64,000 nucleotides of DNA, taken from assembly GCF_914767665.1 (NCBI RefSeq), contig NC_059501.1, positions 75,118,798 through 75,182,797 on the forward strand. The letters run 5' to 3'. The position numbers and the translations under genes are program-made. The notes below the pieces were generated by a model. It did no database searches, had not been told where the DNA came from, and saw nothing but the letters and a program-made list of their open reading frames with translations. Of the stretch, positions 1 to 11,202 are shown piece after piece (the stretch's first letter is position 1; each line of letters starts with the position of its first letter). The DNA comes from Harmonia axyridis (lineage: Eukaryota > Arthropoda > Insecta > Coleoptera > Coccinellidae).

Positions 1-86
1 TTTTCACTATCCATCGAATCGAGCATATTTTTTGTAGGTTGAAGACGACAACAATCACCTATCTCTTTAAGTCCTTCTTTAGCATG

Positions 87-326
87 TTATAATAATGCTA
101 TATTTTTATTTAGAAATCTGTTTCTATTTTTTGTTTTGATGCGGTTAATAGCCGAAAATATTCTCTTGCATTTGGCATTCGAAATCTGAAATATGCAGCC
201 ACCCAAATTTGTCGATGAAATTCCAGTTAGACATATTTTTTTCCACTGAATAGAATACCAAATGTGAGATAATGGTATATTTTCGTATAACGGAAGTTTT
301 CGTGTAAACGGAAGTTTACACACCAT
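87..326 (-). pseudogene. hAT-type transposase C-terminal remnant
   Basis: The frame contains SNAKCKRIFSAINRIKTKNR followed by N(R)FL and NIALL. This resembles the hAT transposase C-terminal dimerisation region (pattern NAxxERxFSxxxxIKTxxRNRL). Only this part is present. The open stretch before it is probably not homologous. The left part of the element runs off the window. Confidence 0.5.
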
Positions 327-534
327 CTGTTTTCAATGAGGCAGCCTTCGGATATTCCATCATTCTTCGTATTTATTCTCAGCCGACAGAAGTTTTATGA
401 TTTTATTATGTTTAAGTAGGTACGTTCTTCTAGAAACACGTAGAACGTAGAACCTCAATGAGAATGAACAATGAATTGATTCATAGAAACAGTCTAGACA
501 TCCGAATTTCCATATTCCCAATCGTCTCGGTTAT

Positions 535-654
535 ATTTTTTAAAACTACCAAAATCTACTAAAATCTACCAAAGGATTTCTTCCTACTAAAAACTCCATG
601 AAAATGCGAAAAATCTACTAAAAAAGTAGTTTTCTACTAAATCTGGTCACACTG
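535..654. repeat. Possible hAT terminal region
   Basis: On the minus strand the segment starts CAGTGTGACCAGATTTAGTA and contains repeated TAGTAGATTTT-like units. CAGTGTGACC resembles hAT terminal repeats and it lies beside the hAT transposase remnant, but the other terminus and the 8-bp duplication are outside the window or lost. Confidence 0.35.
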
Positions 655-785
655 GTTCTTATATCACCTTCCTTCTTTTCAGACCCAACTGAGACCGCTG
701 GATAGCTGGGGAGAGATCTGAAAGGGCGCCACCGATTCAATAATAAGATGGGGGTGAGCTTGGTGAATCGGAACCTGAAATACTA

Positions 786-2070
786 TCAGGTGTGTGAATA
801 AGTCTTTCCCATTTTTTGTAAGAGATGGCGCCACCAATACTGTGCGAGTATTTAATGGTTACATATGTCATAATCAAAGCTTATTCATCTGTCAACAATT
901 CCACACTAACACATTAGTTGAAATTTTTTCGCATCATAAATTTTTGAAATCGTGAAAATGTCGAAATTTGAGCCGAGTCGACGTCATTTGCGGGAAGTTT
1001 CACTTTATTGGTTCAATTTGAAGAAATCTGCTGCCGAGGCGCATCGGTTGCTTCAGGAAGCTTATGGAGAAGGTTGTGTCGATGATTCAAGTGTTCGCGG
1101 ATGGTTTCGACGCTTCAAAAGTGGCGATTTCGACGTGGAAGACAAGGAGCGTTCCGGGCGGCCGCAAATCTTTGAAGATCAAGAATTGGCGACTTTGCTT
1201 GATGAAGATTCGTGTCAAACGCAAGAAGAACTTGCTGAAGCATTGGGAGTTGACCGAACAACCATTTCCAAGCGTTTGAAAGCCATGGGAATGATCCAAA
1301 AGCAAGGAAATTGGGTGCCGTACGAACTGAAGCTGAGAGACGTCGAACGGCGTTTTTTCACTTGCGAACAGCTGCTTCAGCGACATAAAAGAAAGGGTTT
1401 TCTGCATCGTATCGTGACTGGCGATGAAAAGTGGATCCGTTACGATAATCCGAAGCGAAGAAAATCATGGGGACTACCCGGCCATGCATCATCATCGACG
1501 GCCAAGCCAAATATTCATGGCGCCAAGCTCATGCTCTGTATATGGTGGGACCAGCTAGGTGTGGTTTACTATGAGCTTCTGAAACCGAATGAAAGGATCA
1601 CAGGCGAGGTCTATCGACGACAATTGATGCGTTTGAGCCGCGCACTGCGAGAAAAACGGCCACAATACTCCGACAGGCACGACAAAGTTATTTTGCAACA
1701 TGACAATGCTCGCCCACATGTTGCACAGCCGGTGAAAACATACTTAGAAACGCTCAAATGGAAAGTCCTACCCCACCCGCCGTATAGTCCAGACATTGCT
1801 CCGTCTGATTACCATCTCTTCAGATCGATGACGCATGGCCTGGCTGACCAGCACTTCCATTCCTACGAGGAAGCCAAAAAATGGGTGGATGACTGGATAG
1901 AGGCCAAACCGGTCGAATTTTTTCGCAACGGGATTCGTATGTTGCCAGAAAGATGGGGAAAAGTTGTAGCTAGCGATGGCCAATACTTTCAATGATTCAT
2001 TTGTAACCATTTTTTCACAATAAAGGCTCAAAATTTGAAAAAAAAACGGGAAAGACTTATTCACACCTGA
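786..2070 (+). mobile_element. Complete mariner element
   Basis: Flanked by TA duplications at 784-785 and 2071-2072. The terminal inverted repeats begin TCAGGTGTG and contain AATAAGTCTTTCCC; the left copy has an extra GT (GTGTGTG against GTGTG). It carries one uninterrupted transposase frame and an AATAAA at 2019-2024 after the stop. The 1,285-bp length is typical for mariner. Confidence 0.95.
952..1995 (+). CDS. Mariner transposase, full length, DD34D
   Basis: 347 residues, the usual mariner size (about 345). An N-terminal paired helix-turn-helix part (YWFNLKKSAAEAHRLL; SVRGWFRRFKSGDF) is followed by the WVPYELK linker motif and the catalytic part: TGDEKWI (first Asp), QHDNARPH (second Asp), and PPYSPDIAPSDYHLF with the third Asp 34 residues after the second. 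The frame has no stop and all three catalytic Asp residues are present, so it may be recently active. Subfamily is not assigned. Confidence 0.95.
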   Translation: MKMSKFEPSRRHLREVSLYWFNLKKSAAEAHRLLQEAYGEGCVDDSSVRGWFRRFKSGDFDVEDKERSGRPQIFEDQELATLLDEDSCQTQEELAEALGVDRTTISKRLKAMGMIQKQGNWVPYELKLRDVERRFFTCEQLLQRHKRKGFLHRIVTGDEKWIRYDNPKRRKSWGLPGHASSSTAKPNIHGAKLMLCIWWDQLGVVYYELLKPNERITGEVYRRQLMRLSRALREKRPQYSDRHDKVILQHDNARPHVAQPVKTYLETLKWKVLPHPPYSPDIAPSDYHLFRSMTHGLADQHFHSYEEAKKWVDDWIEAKPVEFFRNGIRMLPERWGKVVASDGQYFQ

Positions 2071-2464
2071 TACAAGGGGGGAAAGGGGACACCTTATATG
2101 AAGCAATATTTGTACTTGTAGTCTTGAAGGCAAAGAACAGAAAAAAAAAGAACTAACCTTCCCACCGATAATCCAGGAGTAATGTGCCCTCATTGGATAT
2201 CGAATTCGACAAGATCCAAGGATATTTCTTGAAGTGGTCTCTACAACGTTTATTTTTGTTATCTTCAAAGTCACAATCATATCCATGAGGAGGAAGGAAG
2301 GTAGTCACTGTAATTCAAACAGATTCGGCACTCGATCTGAATATAAACACTGAAATTCATCGATACGGTCTAGTAGAACGCTGGATGTGGAATTCTGAGC
2401 ATCTAGATTTGTATCGAATTTGTGTATAATAATATTACTTTCTTGAGGAAAGAAACTGTAGATA

Positions 2465-3804
2465 CAGGGTGGCCACTTTTTCAATGGGATTGTATTGGTA
2501 ACTTTTAAACCATAAGAGTAAGAAGGTCGGTCAAATGGAGAAAAAGTTGCATGCATAGAAGCATTATCAAGCAGTTCAAACAAATCGAGATTATCAGGGC
2601 CGATTATTGAGATATCATAAGAAAAGTAAATTCTGTCATTTTGATTTTCCTTTTTTCCCACTTTATTTCAAATATTATCAAAAAATGTTACAGGAATTTT
2701 TTGTTCGAAAGTAATTGTTCTCAATTTGACGTAATCAGATTTCGTATCCAACGTTTAGTGCTCTCTGGGCATCATTTTTTTCAATACGGACCTGTATATT
2801 TTATGACACTTTTCGAAATAACTTTTAACGCTGAATTCAACGATATATCATACAATGTCATTCAAAGTTGATTTTCAGGTGATTTTGAACCTTATCCAAA
2901 TTTCTTTGGGTCGGATCTGTATTACATTCAGGTACCTTTAGTTTAATTAACAACATGCAATACATTTCGATGAGAAAATCAACTTACTCATCTTGAACTA
3001 AATGGAACATATCAGAATCAAATCAAGAAACAAGTAATTATTATTTACATATTTCAATTCATAATAATTAAACGTATTATCATTTAATGAAAGAAAAATC
3101 GAATGATTATTCGAAAGTAAATGAAAATGAATGAAGTAAGTGTTCGAAATGTCCACCATTTTGTAAAATGCACTTAACGGTTCTGGAACCCATACTTCTT
3201 ATACATTTGCTCAACAAATTACAGAATCGAACTTTATTTTGATATCATTACGATATAAGATTTGCAAGGCTTGGTATTCAAATTTAAAATCATTGTATTC
3301 GCGTCTCTTGACTATTTTATTAACAGCAGTTTTTGATAAATTGCATTCACTACAGATCCGACCCAAAGAAAATTGGATAAGGGTCAAAATCACCTACTGA
3401 CATTGTATGATATAACGTTGAATTCAGCGTTAAAAGTTATTTCGAAAAGTGTCATGAAATATACAGGTCCGTATCGAAAAAAATGAGGTTGAGGGTGGCC
3501 CAGAGAGCACGAAACGTTGGATACGAAATCTGATTACGTCAAATTGAGAACAATTTACTGTCGAATAAAAAAATCCTGTAACATTTTTTGATAATATTTG
3601 AAATAAAGTGGGAAAAATGAAAAATCAAAATGACAGAATTTACTTTTCTTATGATATTTCAATAACCGGCCCTGATAATCTCGATTTGTTTGAACTGCTT
3701 GATAATGCTTCTATGCATGCAACTTTTTCTCCATTTGACCGACCTTCTAACTCTTATGGTTCAAAAGTTACCAATACAATCCCATTGAAAAAGTGGCCAC
3801 CCTG
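2465..3804. mobile_element. Long foldback element, CAGGGTGG ends
   Basis: Inverted arms of roughly 460 bp (about 2465-2935 and 3345-3804) begin CAGGGTGGCCACTTTTTCAA and are flanked by TA on both sides. Both arms carry the same open frame (GPDNLDLFELLDNASMHATF is visible in each), which is a consequence of the palindrome and need not be a gene. No transposase was found, so it is probably a non-autonomous Tc1/mariner-superfamily element. Confidence 0.85.
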
Positions 3805-4069
3805 TATAAACATCTCGTGCATAATGAAACGAAGCTAAGTCCGGCCAAAACATAATATTATTATCTTAATCAAGGTTTTTATTGGATAATAATAAACAGT
3901 TCGAAATCAGGGGGAAAAGAGCTAGTCAAATATAGAAAATATACAGGGTGTTCCATTTTAAAAAATGAAGTTGCAATCAATATATAGCTCACTCTGTATA
4001 TATTTCGTTTTGTGGAATCATTTTAAGAAACACTAGTCGATTTCATGAAACTTTCGTAGAAAAACGTAA

Positions 4070-4260
4070 TTTTTTTTTCTTTCGAAGAAAATTAGTAGGG
4101 ATCTGCACTGCACGACGGTCGATTATTTTTTTAACGAAATTTTAATTTTACTTCTTTTGTTATAATTTTTGGTAGGTTCTTTTCATGAATATTTTGAAAA
4201 TATATCAGTGCTTTGTACAAAGTACATATCAATTTTTTTGGGAAAAAGTTAAAGTAAATT
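4070..4260. repeat. Dispersed repeat, copy 1 (shared with 24470-24640)
   Basis: The segment with GTCGATTATTTTTTTA, TTTTTGGTAGGTTCTTTTCA and CATATCAGTGCTTTGTACA is closely similar, in the same orientation, to 24470-24640. No coding content is seen. The family is unknown. Confidence 0.6.
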
Positions 4261-4391
4261 TTGTTTTGTGATTTAAAAAATACTGCTCCAAAATATAGTT
4301 TAAATGAGATTTTTGTGATGAAAATTCATATTAATATGATTTTGGATTGCAGGAAATAAAATTAATTTTAGCCTGTAGCTCTGCAGCTGTA

Positions 4392-5520
4392 CAGGGTGGT
4401 TAAGAAAAATCGAGTAAAATAATGGAATTTTATTCTCGGAGAATTCAAGCATTTCAAGACTATCAATACAATGTATGGCCTCCACGGGCATCAATAACAG
4501 CTTGACATCTTCTTTGCATACTAAACACGAGGTTGTTTAACATTTCTTGAGGAATTTGGTTCCATAAACGGGGCAGAAGCTCTCTCAGGTTATTTAAGGA
4601 TTCTGGGGTAGGTTGATCTAATCTTCTTTGGAGCATATTCCATGCATGTTCTATGCAATTCAAATCTGGTGAGTGCGGAGGTACTGGTAAATGTGGAATA
4701 CTAAGCTCCTCGCGCGCATTCTCCACTATGGCTCCACGTTGCGGTCTAGCGTTATCGTCTATAGAAATTGAAAAGTTTCACCAATAGCAGCGTGAAAATT
4801 TGGCACAACATTGTCAATGACATGCTCCCTATAATGTAAGGCAGTCATATTCCCAGGACAAATGTGTAGATCTGTGCGCCCGTTGAAACATATCCCGGCC
4901 CATACCATAACACTACCCCCTCGGAATGGATGTACTTCTTGGACATAGCGACGATTACCGGGTATGCGTGGGATTGTCCATACCCTTATTCTTCGATAAT
5001 CTGAAAATCGTCCATGTCTGGATTCATCAGTGAAAAGGACACTACGCCAATGATAGTTCCAATTGATATGTTGCCTTGCCCATTCTAGTCTTTGACGCTA
5101 ATGATCACGTGTTGATGGAACTCCTCTCAATGGACGTCTAGAATCTAGACTAACCTCTCTCAAACGTCGTCTGATGGTTGTTTTTCGTTACCGACCAAGC
5201 CTTGGTGTTTCCAACATGGAACCTGTCTCCCTGAACCTATTCCAAAGTCGAGATATCACACTTTAGCTGACTTGGAGCCTTTCCGCTACAACAACCTGAG
5301 TTAGGCCACCCTGTAGCATTCCGATAGCCCTATTAGCCTCAGCGTTTGTTAATTTACGTCTTGGCATTTTCAGAAAACTCGTTTCAAATAGAAGCCGTTG
5401 ATAAACTGACTCCATTTCAAAATAAGAACATTCGTGAAGCATATGCAAAGAACCAAACTTCAGAAAAAAGGCAACCAGATTGACGAAATGTCTCATACTG
5501 ATTTTATTGGATCCATTCAA
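4392..5520 (-). mobile_element. Decayed Tc1-like element
   Basis: The left end is TA followed by CAGGGTGGTTAAG at 4392. The element carries the degenerate transposase described in the next entry. A matching right terminal repeat is not visible, so the right limit is approximate. Confidence 0.7.
4463..5367 (-). pseudogene. Tc1-like transposase, broken
   Basis: Starts MPRRKLTNAEANRAIGMLQ, an HTH start of the Tc1 family, and soon meets an in-frame stop. Further recognisable pieces are SRLWNRFRETGSM, VLFTDESRHGRFSDYRR (first Asp), GGSVMVWAGICFNGRTDLHI, and PPHSPDLNCIEHAWNMLQRR (Glu). The second Asp motif is destroyed by a stop and frame change. At least three stops or shifts make it non-functional. 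Confidence 0.85.
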
Positions 5521-6149
5521 GTTGTTATTGAGTTTTAAATGAATTTACAGCGATTTTCTCGAAGATTACATACTTTTCAAAACGTTTGAATACGATATCC
5601 CCAACTCCTGTGGTGCAGTATATTTCACTTTTAAGCATTTGTGAGTGTTCCTTTGACTGTTCATAGTTTCGCCTCTAACAGCTTAAAAGGCCTGAAAATC
5701 CCACCAGTTTATATTGCGCACTAAAACTAAAACTTTATCAGCGAATTCAGATTTTTGCTTGAATTTTATATTTTCTGGATAATTTTCGATATTGTCAGTT
5801 GGAAATTCGTCGTTTTCTTCAATTTTGGACTTTTCGTCGATGATGACTTGATTGAATGAGCCTTAAAGCACCCTCACGATTTTCTACATATCTTATCTTC
5901 TGTTCTCTAGCAATTGTATCCTTAGGAACATTGTAACGCCGTCACTCAAGAACGTTTCAATTTTATTCTTGGCACTTTCGATTTACCCTATGACGAATTG
6001 ACAGTCCAGGTCTTCCACTTTTCAGAAAATTGAGGCATAGTAAACCTTCCTCTCATTCTGCTATTGCTCGACATATTGTTATTAGTGTAGCATTTTGATT
6101 CAAACTATTCGAGCTTTAGGCATCTGCCCAACTGAATTATGATTACTTT

Positions 6150-6412
6150 TTCCTACAACTGCTATGAAAAGTAGCGTATTCTTCATAGCTTAATCAATAT
6201 CAAATCTAGGTATTGCTCATACTGTGGGAAATATTATTTCTCACGGTACTTTGCCCACACCTTGCTTGGTGGACCAATGTAATTCGACTTTTGACTCGTT
6301 TCTTTGGAAACGCAATACATTAGCACATACTATCAACGAAGGCCAATTTGATTTGAATCAAATCCATTACTTGAATTATTGAAATTTGTGCAGTTGTAGG
6401 AAAAGTATAGTG
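6150..6412. repeat. Repeat module 1 (TTCCTACAACTGC ends)
   Basis: Bounded by TTTTTCCTACAACTGC on the left and GCAGTTGTAGGAAAA on the right. It contains CACGGTACTTTGCCCACACC, TGGAAACGCAAT and CCATTACTTGAATTATTG. Further copies lie at about 19605-19860 (inverted), 51310-51560, 51675-52618 (inverted, carrying a LINE) and 62695-63360. No gene is seen. Confidence 0.75.
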
Positions 6413-6540
6413 TGTAACAGTGTAACATGAGGAGAAAGTCATTTTCTCGCTCGTGTGTTTGCGGCACTCGCCTTTCAGGCAAACTTCCACACTCGCGAGA
6501 AAAGTTGGACTTTCCCCCCTTGTTGAACAATATACTATTT
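6407..6540. repeat. Repeat module 2 (palindromic hairpin)
   Basis: An imperfect palindrome: TATAGTGTG...GAGAAAGTC on one side and GGACTTTCC...TTGTTGAACAATATACTA on the other, with TTTTCTCGCTCGTGTGTTTG and ACACTCGCGAGAAAAGTTGG in the stem. It is joined directly to module 1. Copies: 19065-19165, 51203-51305, 51560-51680 and 63358-63492. Confidence 0.75.
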
Positions 6541-6826
6541 CTAAGCTGCAAATTATATGCAATTACGACACAATCGGTTTCGTGAACTGTCATTAAAATG
6601 ACAAATCATTGAATGATTATTCTTAAAAAACCGACTCGACATTTTGCGTTCTCAAAAAAATTTCATTCATTTGAAATTTGTGCCAAATCTTTTGATACAT
6701 AGGTACGTTTTATTATGATCCCGGTGATACAAATTATTAATGAATATGAATATTAATAAATTAACTAAAAACATTCATCCAGACACGTATCAAAGAATTT
6801 CAGATTATAATTCGAAGTATGTGTAA

Positions 6827-7181
6827 CATGTGTAAGTTTGTATATTGATGTTAAACTTAATCATGAAAAGTCATGATTGAAATATCATATTTGATTTAAT
6901 TTTTTTTTGGAATATCGACATCTGTATCGATTCAGGTTTGAAGTTTGTTAGAGTTATTAATTGTTAATTATTGTAAATACTTATTCCATTTCAGTTATTA
7001 AAACTACATCGATACATGTTGTTTGAATCTGGATATCATCTCCAAATTGTGAGTCTCTGAATTCGAGACTTATAAATCGATACAAATGTCGATATTTCAT
7101 AAATAAATTGAATTAAATATGACATCCCAATCATGACTCATCATGATTAAGTTTGACATCAATATTCAAACTTACACATGT
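6827..7181. mobile_element. Small foldback element
   Basis: The left arm ACATGTGTAAGTTTGTATAT recurs inverted on the right as TTCAAACTTACACATGT. Arms of about 70 bp include an AATCATGA/TCATGATT core. No coding sequence. It ends about 30 nt from the donor of the candidate exon at 7212-7372. Confidence 0.65.
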
Positions 7182-7211
7182 AGTACTGAAATGTTATGTC
7201 TGAGTACCTAC

Positions 7212-7372
7212 CTTCTGTTTCCCCTTTATTATGACCACTATTGAAATACATTGCAGAAGTACTATTTGTTATGCAGTAATCGTTTTTTCCATTGCTTATC
7301 AGTGATACCAATTCATTATTTTTTACTGGTTCCCAGAAGTACAGCATGAGAATGAGGAAATATATGACCCAT
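7212..7372 (-). CDS. Candidate exon with a hydrophobic leader (unrecognised gene)
   Basis: Flanked by a TTTTTTCAG acceptor (minus strand) and an AGAAG|gtaggt donor. In the open frame it reads WVIYFLILMLYFWEPVKNNE, then a stretch with NST and an HNKGETEG end; phase 1 donor. The hydrophobic start resembles a signal peptide whose Met codon is in an upstream exon, or starts at the internal Met (LILM). It could be the first coding exon of another membrane or secreted gene on the same strand. No following exon was found in 1-7211, and no family is recognised. Chance occurrence is possible. Confidence 0.33.
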
Positions 7373-8868
7373 CTGAAAAAAGCATTGAAGGTATCTCAGG
7401 TTGAGAACTAAAACTTTCAATTCATATTCAGCCAATACATACGCCTTTTGGAGACCACAGAACTGATGAGTGTATATATTTTTGCAATAGGAATTATAAA
7501 GGGTGATTTACCGTGATAGCCTATTAGACGTCTATGGAAAACAAATCATAATTTTGTGCTGAAAATTTGCATGTTGGTGCATACCGGAAACAGACTACTA
7601 CTTCCTTATTTCAAATGACACACCCGGTATATGATTGCATCCTTATAAAGCTTTTTTGATGACCATTTCAGCAATATGCCATACCTTGGACAAAAACTCA
7701 AGGGTTCATGAGTTAATGGGGTTCTTATGAAAAAAATGGCGACGACAAGAACTCCAAATTTTCTGAAATATTTCTGCAGAAAAAGTATTTTCACCTTCGA
7801 TTTTGCAAATATCTTGTATTATAGGACTGTTTGCAGTTTGGACTAAAAATAAACAGCGTGTTTATCAAAAGATCTTGAATTTGGACAACTCAAATTCATC
7901 AAAACCCAAGATTTTCAAATTAGAATCAATATTTTTTATTATTCCAGTCAATTCAATTCAAGAGGGGTTACATAAGCAAATCCTTCAATAAAAAGAATAG
8001 TTTTAGAGTTATCGAAGAAACATTTTATAAATGTATATTTCTACATATTTCGATAGAGCTTAAAATAACCATTCCAAAAATATATCATAGGTATTTTTCC
8101 AAAAAAATACAATAAAAATTCAATATGACTTTGGAGTCATATTCGGGATTTTGAATTTTCAAATCTTATCTCTTTGATGAATAGGCTTTGGAAAATACGA
8201 TGATTTTAATTTTGGTTATCTTTTTTAATTTAAGAAATTAATTGAGAAAGGGAAATCGTAATTGATCAATAATCAATAGAGAATAATACTTACTTAGCAT
8301 AATACATATTTCAACTTTAAAACACCTTATAGACTTTTTTGTTGTCACTGAAAAGCTGAAAGTTTTTGTATAAACGAAAGAGTTTCTCCTATGCAAAGAT
8401 TATAGAAACATATTGTCATAGATTTAACCACTTTGTTTCACAACAAGCGTATTCGTTAACTTTAAATTCGAACTTTTCCAGAGTGAACAACAATCAAATA
8501 GTTGTATAATAAATTATGTTGCATCACTTTAGGTTTCGGAAGACAGGAAAAAAGGAAGTCAGGATGGAGAAATTAAGATTACAAAACTGTGTGATATAAA
8601 AACCCACTTTTTATATTTCTTGATATCGAATACAAGTAAATCTAACTAACTCGATTTAGTCGAATTCAATATGAATTAAATGAATTTCCACCAAGTAACG
8701 ATCAAGTAATTCAACATCTCAAAGAGTTGATAACAAATCATAAAAATTCACTGAAAACCATAGATGATATGTTGCTTAAAAGAAACTCATTGTAGAAATC
8801 TATGAATTTGAGATAGAATCACCATACAAATGAATTCCATTTATCCTTGTGGTAATATAAGTCAAATA
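7373..8868. other. No gene recognised; AT-rich DNA
   Basis: Short open frames only, none with protein-like composition or recognisable motifs. A segment near 7560-7625 (ACACACCCGGTATATG) looks like a transposon end of the CxxGGTG type. Nothing else is supported. Confidence 0.5.
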
Positions 8869-10350
8869 CACTGCTCAACAATTGATAGGGATCACTTACT
8901 TGTTCTGAATTTATTTCTGAAATATTCGCTCCAAGATTATGAATTTAGTCAGATATCAGAGTATTTTCAGTTGATAATATGGTTCACTTGAGAAAAGAAT
9001 GAAAAAATGGAAAGTTGGAGAGAAAAAAAGACTTTATTAGGAACACTCAAAATTCTGTGTTTGAATAACATAAACATTTTATGATGAAACCACAAGAAGG
9101 CTGAAGTTTCGGTTAAGCTAGTACCTAGTTGGTCCCCCACGAGCTCGTTTCAAGCATTCTACCCTACGAGGATACTATCAATCAAACGATTTATAAAATT
9201 TCGGGGCAAATTCGTCCAAATATCCCGTAAAGCGTTAGAAAGGTCCTCCAGGTTATTGATCGGTTGTTCTAAGGTTGACAATTGTCTAGATATCTCAGAC
9301 CAGACATGTTCGATGCAATTCATGTCTGGAGAGCGAGCTGGCCAGTCCATCCTAACAATAGCATGAGTTTCTAGCGCTTCATTAACCAGACGACTACGGT
9401 GTGGACGGGCATTTTCGTCAATTAAAATGAAATTCTCGCCCATGGCAGCCGCAAACGGAACAATTATGGGTTCAATAATCATATCGTGATATCTCTGGCT
9501 GGTCATGGTGGTGTTCTGCAGAACAACCAACTCTGTGCGTTGGTTCAAACAAATGCCTCCCCATACACATATAGAACCTCCGCCAAAAGCTGTTGTGGGT
9601 ACCATAAACTGTTCTGCATACCTTCGACCTCTTTCCCTCCAAGCAAGAATACGTCCATCGGAGTTGACCAAACGAAATATAGACTCATCCGTAAATAAAC
9701 ATCGGCTCCAATCTTCAAGTGTCCAATTGCGGTGCTCCTCAGCCCATTGCCGTCGATCAACCCGGTGTTCCCTATTCAAACGGGAATGTTGTACCCTCCT
9801 ACGTGCTCTCAAACCACGAACATGTAGTCGTCGTCTTACAGTCTGGTTCGAAATTAGAACTCCTGTTGCAACTCTCAGTGATCTATTGAGCCGCGACGCC
9901 GGGTAAGTGGGATTTCTCCTAGCATTGAGGATCAAAAGACGATCTTGGGCAGCTGTTGTACTGCGCTGCCGACCTCCCCCATGAACATAAGCTACTGAGT
10001 CGTTTTGGATGAACCTATTCCAAGCCCGACTCACGACACTTTGCGAAACATTCAACCGCCGGGACACTTCTCGCTGGGACAAACCTTCCTGTATCCACCG
10101 TATGATTTGGTCCAGTTGCACAGGAGCCAAACGTCTTCTCGGCATGACTGATAAGCTGATATTGTTCTCATTTCTTCAATTATTGTCCGATTATGAGCTG
10201 ATGAAGTGAGGAAGACTTTGATATAATCAACTCAAAACATCTTACTTTTTCCTTAGACAACATATAATGTACAGATATTCACGAGATAACTTGAAAAAAA
10301 TTCAAATGAAGAGAAGTTCATAAGTGATCCCTAGCAATTGTTGATCAGTG
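8869..10350 (-). mobile_element. Nearly intact Tc1-like element
   Basis: TA duplications at 8867-8868 and 10351-10352. The inverted repeats are CACTGCTCAACAATTGATAG then GGATCACTTA on the left and, inverted, CACTGATCAACAATTGCTAG then GGATCACTTA on the right. It is 1,482 bp with one open transposase frame on the minus strand. Confidence 0.94.
9159..10145 (-). CDS. Tc1-like transposase, open frame with altered active site
   Basis: 328 residues. Two HTH motifs (LDQIIRWIQEGLSQREVSRR; SQSVVSRAWNRF) precede the RNase H-like catalytic domain: CLFTDESIFRL (first Asp), GGGSICVWGGICLNQRTEL, LIDENARPH, and SPDMNCIEHVW (Glu). The usual motif in this family is DDNARPH or QDNARPH, so the second catalytic Asp appears to be Glu here (DENARPH); the Glu-Glu spacing would be 34. 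The frame is intact but cleavage activity is doubtful. The C-terminus (IDSILVG) may be slightly truncated. Confidence 0.93.
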   Translation of the reverse strand: MPRRRLAPVQLDQIIRWIQEGLSQREVSRRLNVSQSVVSRAWNRFIQNDSVAYVHGGGRQRSTTAAQDRLLILNARRNPTYPASRLNRSLRVATGVLISNQTVRRRLHVRGLRARRRVQHSRLNREHRVDRRQWAEEHRNWTLEDWSRCLFTDESIFRLVNSDGRILAWRERGRRYAEQFMVPTTAFGGGSICVWGGICLNQRTELVVLQNTTMTSQRYHDMIIEPIIVPFAAAMGENFILIDENARPHRSRLVNEALETHAIVRMDWPARSPDMNCIEHVWSEISRQLSTLEQPINNLEDLSNALRDIWTNLPRNFINRLIDSILVG

Positions 10351-10526
10351 TAGAACAAGTCAAGGCAAATCATGAATATACGAGGAAATAATTACCCAAA
10401 GTGTAGCAAAAATAATGTTTGCAAATAATAACAGCACTATAATTTCTTGTTTCATAGTTTTGATAAAGAGATACCCCTTGAAATGAAAGGAGATTCTCTT
10501 CCAAATGAAACAAATCCTTTAATATA

Positions 10527-11201
10527 CACTGTGTCCGTAAATTATGGACCAAATTAATTTTTAGCTAAACAGACCATTTTAAGAAAAATGTATGTGCTCA
10601 TAAAGTAATAAGTAAAATTCTTTATTAGTTAAATTAACAATATTATCAAAAATACTTATTGTCTAGCGGCAATTGAATGTAGTTTGTTACATTTTTAGAT
10701 TAATGAAAATGAGCTGTTTCCAAACATGTTTGGTACTTGTAGTCTAGCAGACAGAATATGAAAGAAATTATTTCTTATCAATTTAAAAAAAAACATAGTC
10801 GTCTAGTTTTTTGTGAAATCTGATTATTGTTTATTGCTGCTAGACAATAAGTATTTTTGATAATATTGTTAATTTAACTAATAGAGAATGTTACGCTTTA
10901 CTTTATGAGCACACAAAACTATTGTATTTTTGTCCACCCTGATGTACCGATTGTAATCAACATGTGATACATTTTTGGAATCAGCTCAGCTAGAGTTATC
11001 GGAAAATTGGGACAAAATGGGGGTTTTTCATTAAAAAAAATGACGGTGACATCATTACTCGAAAGTAATTCACCCTGTATATTAGATTATTATTTTAAAA
11101 TACGGTAAATTGAAATAAAAAATCGACGTGTTTCAGGATTATTTCTTGAAATGGTCTGTTTAGCTAAAAATGAATTTTTTCCATACTTTAAGGACACAGT
11201 G
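10527..11201. mobile_element. MITE with long inverted repeats, CACTGTGTCC ends
   Basis: TA at 10525-10526 and 11202-11203. Ends CACTGTGTCCGTAAATTATG and, inverted, CACTGTGTCCTTAAAGTATG, followed by shared TTTTTAGCTAAACAGACCAT. A second inner inverted pair contains AATATTATCAAAAATACTTA. 675 bp, no transposase. Confidence 0.88.
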
Positions 11202-11202
11202 T

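Noticed and set aside
2305..3838. Mirrored open frames of 118 and 76 codons in the foldback at 2465-3804
   Set aside because: They are the same sequence in two inverted arms and have no start context, motif or partner; an expected effect of a long palindrome.
9486..9906. Plus-strand open frames of 70 and 133 codons
   Set aside because: Antisense shadows of the Tc1 transposase on the minus strand.
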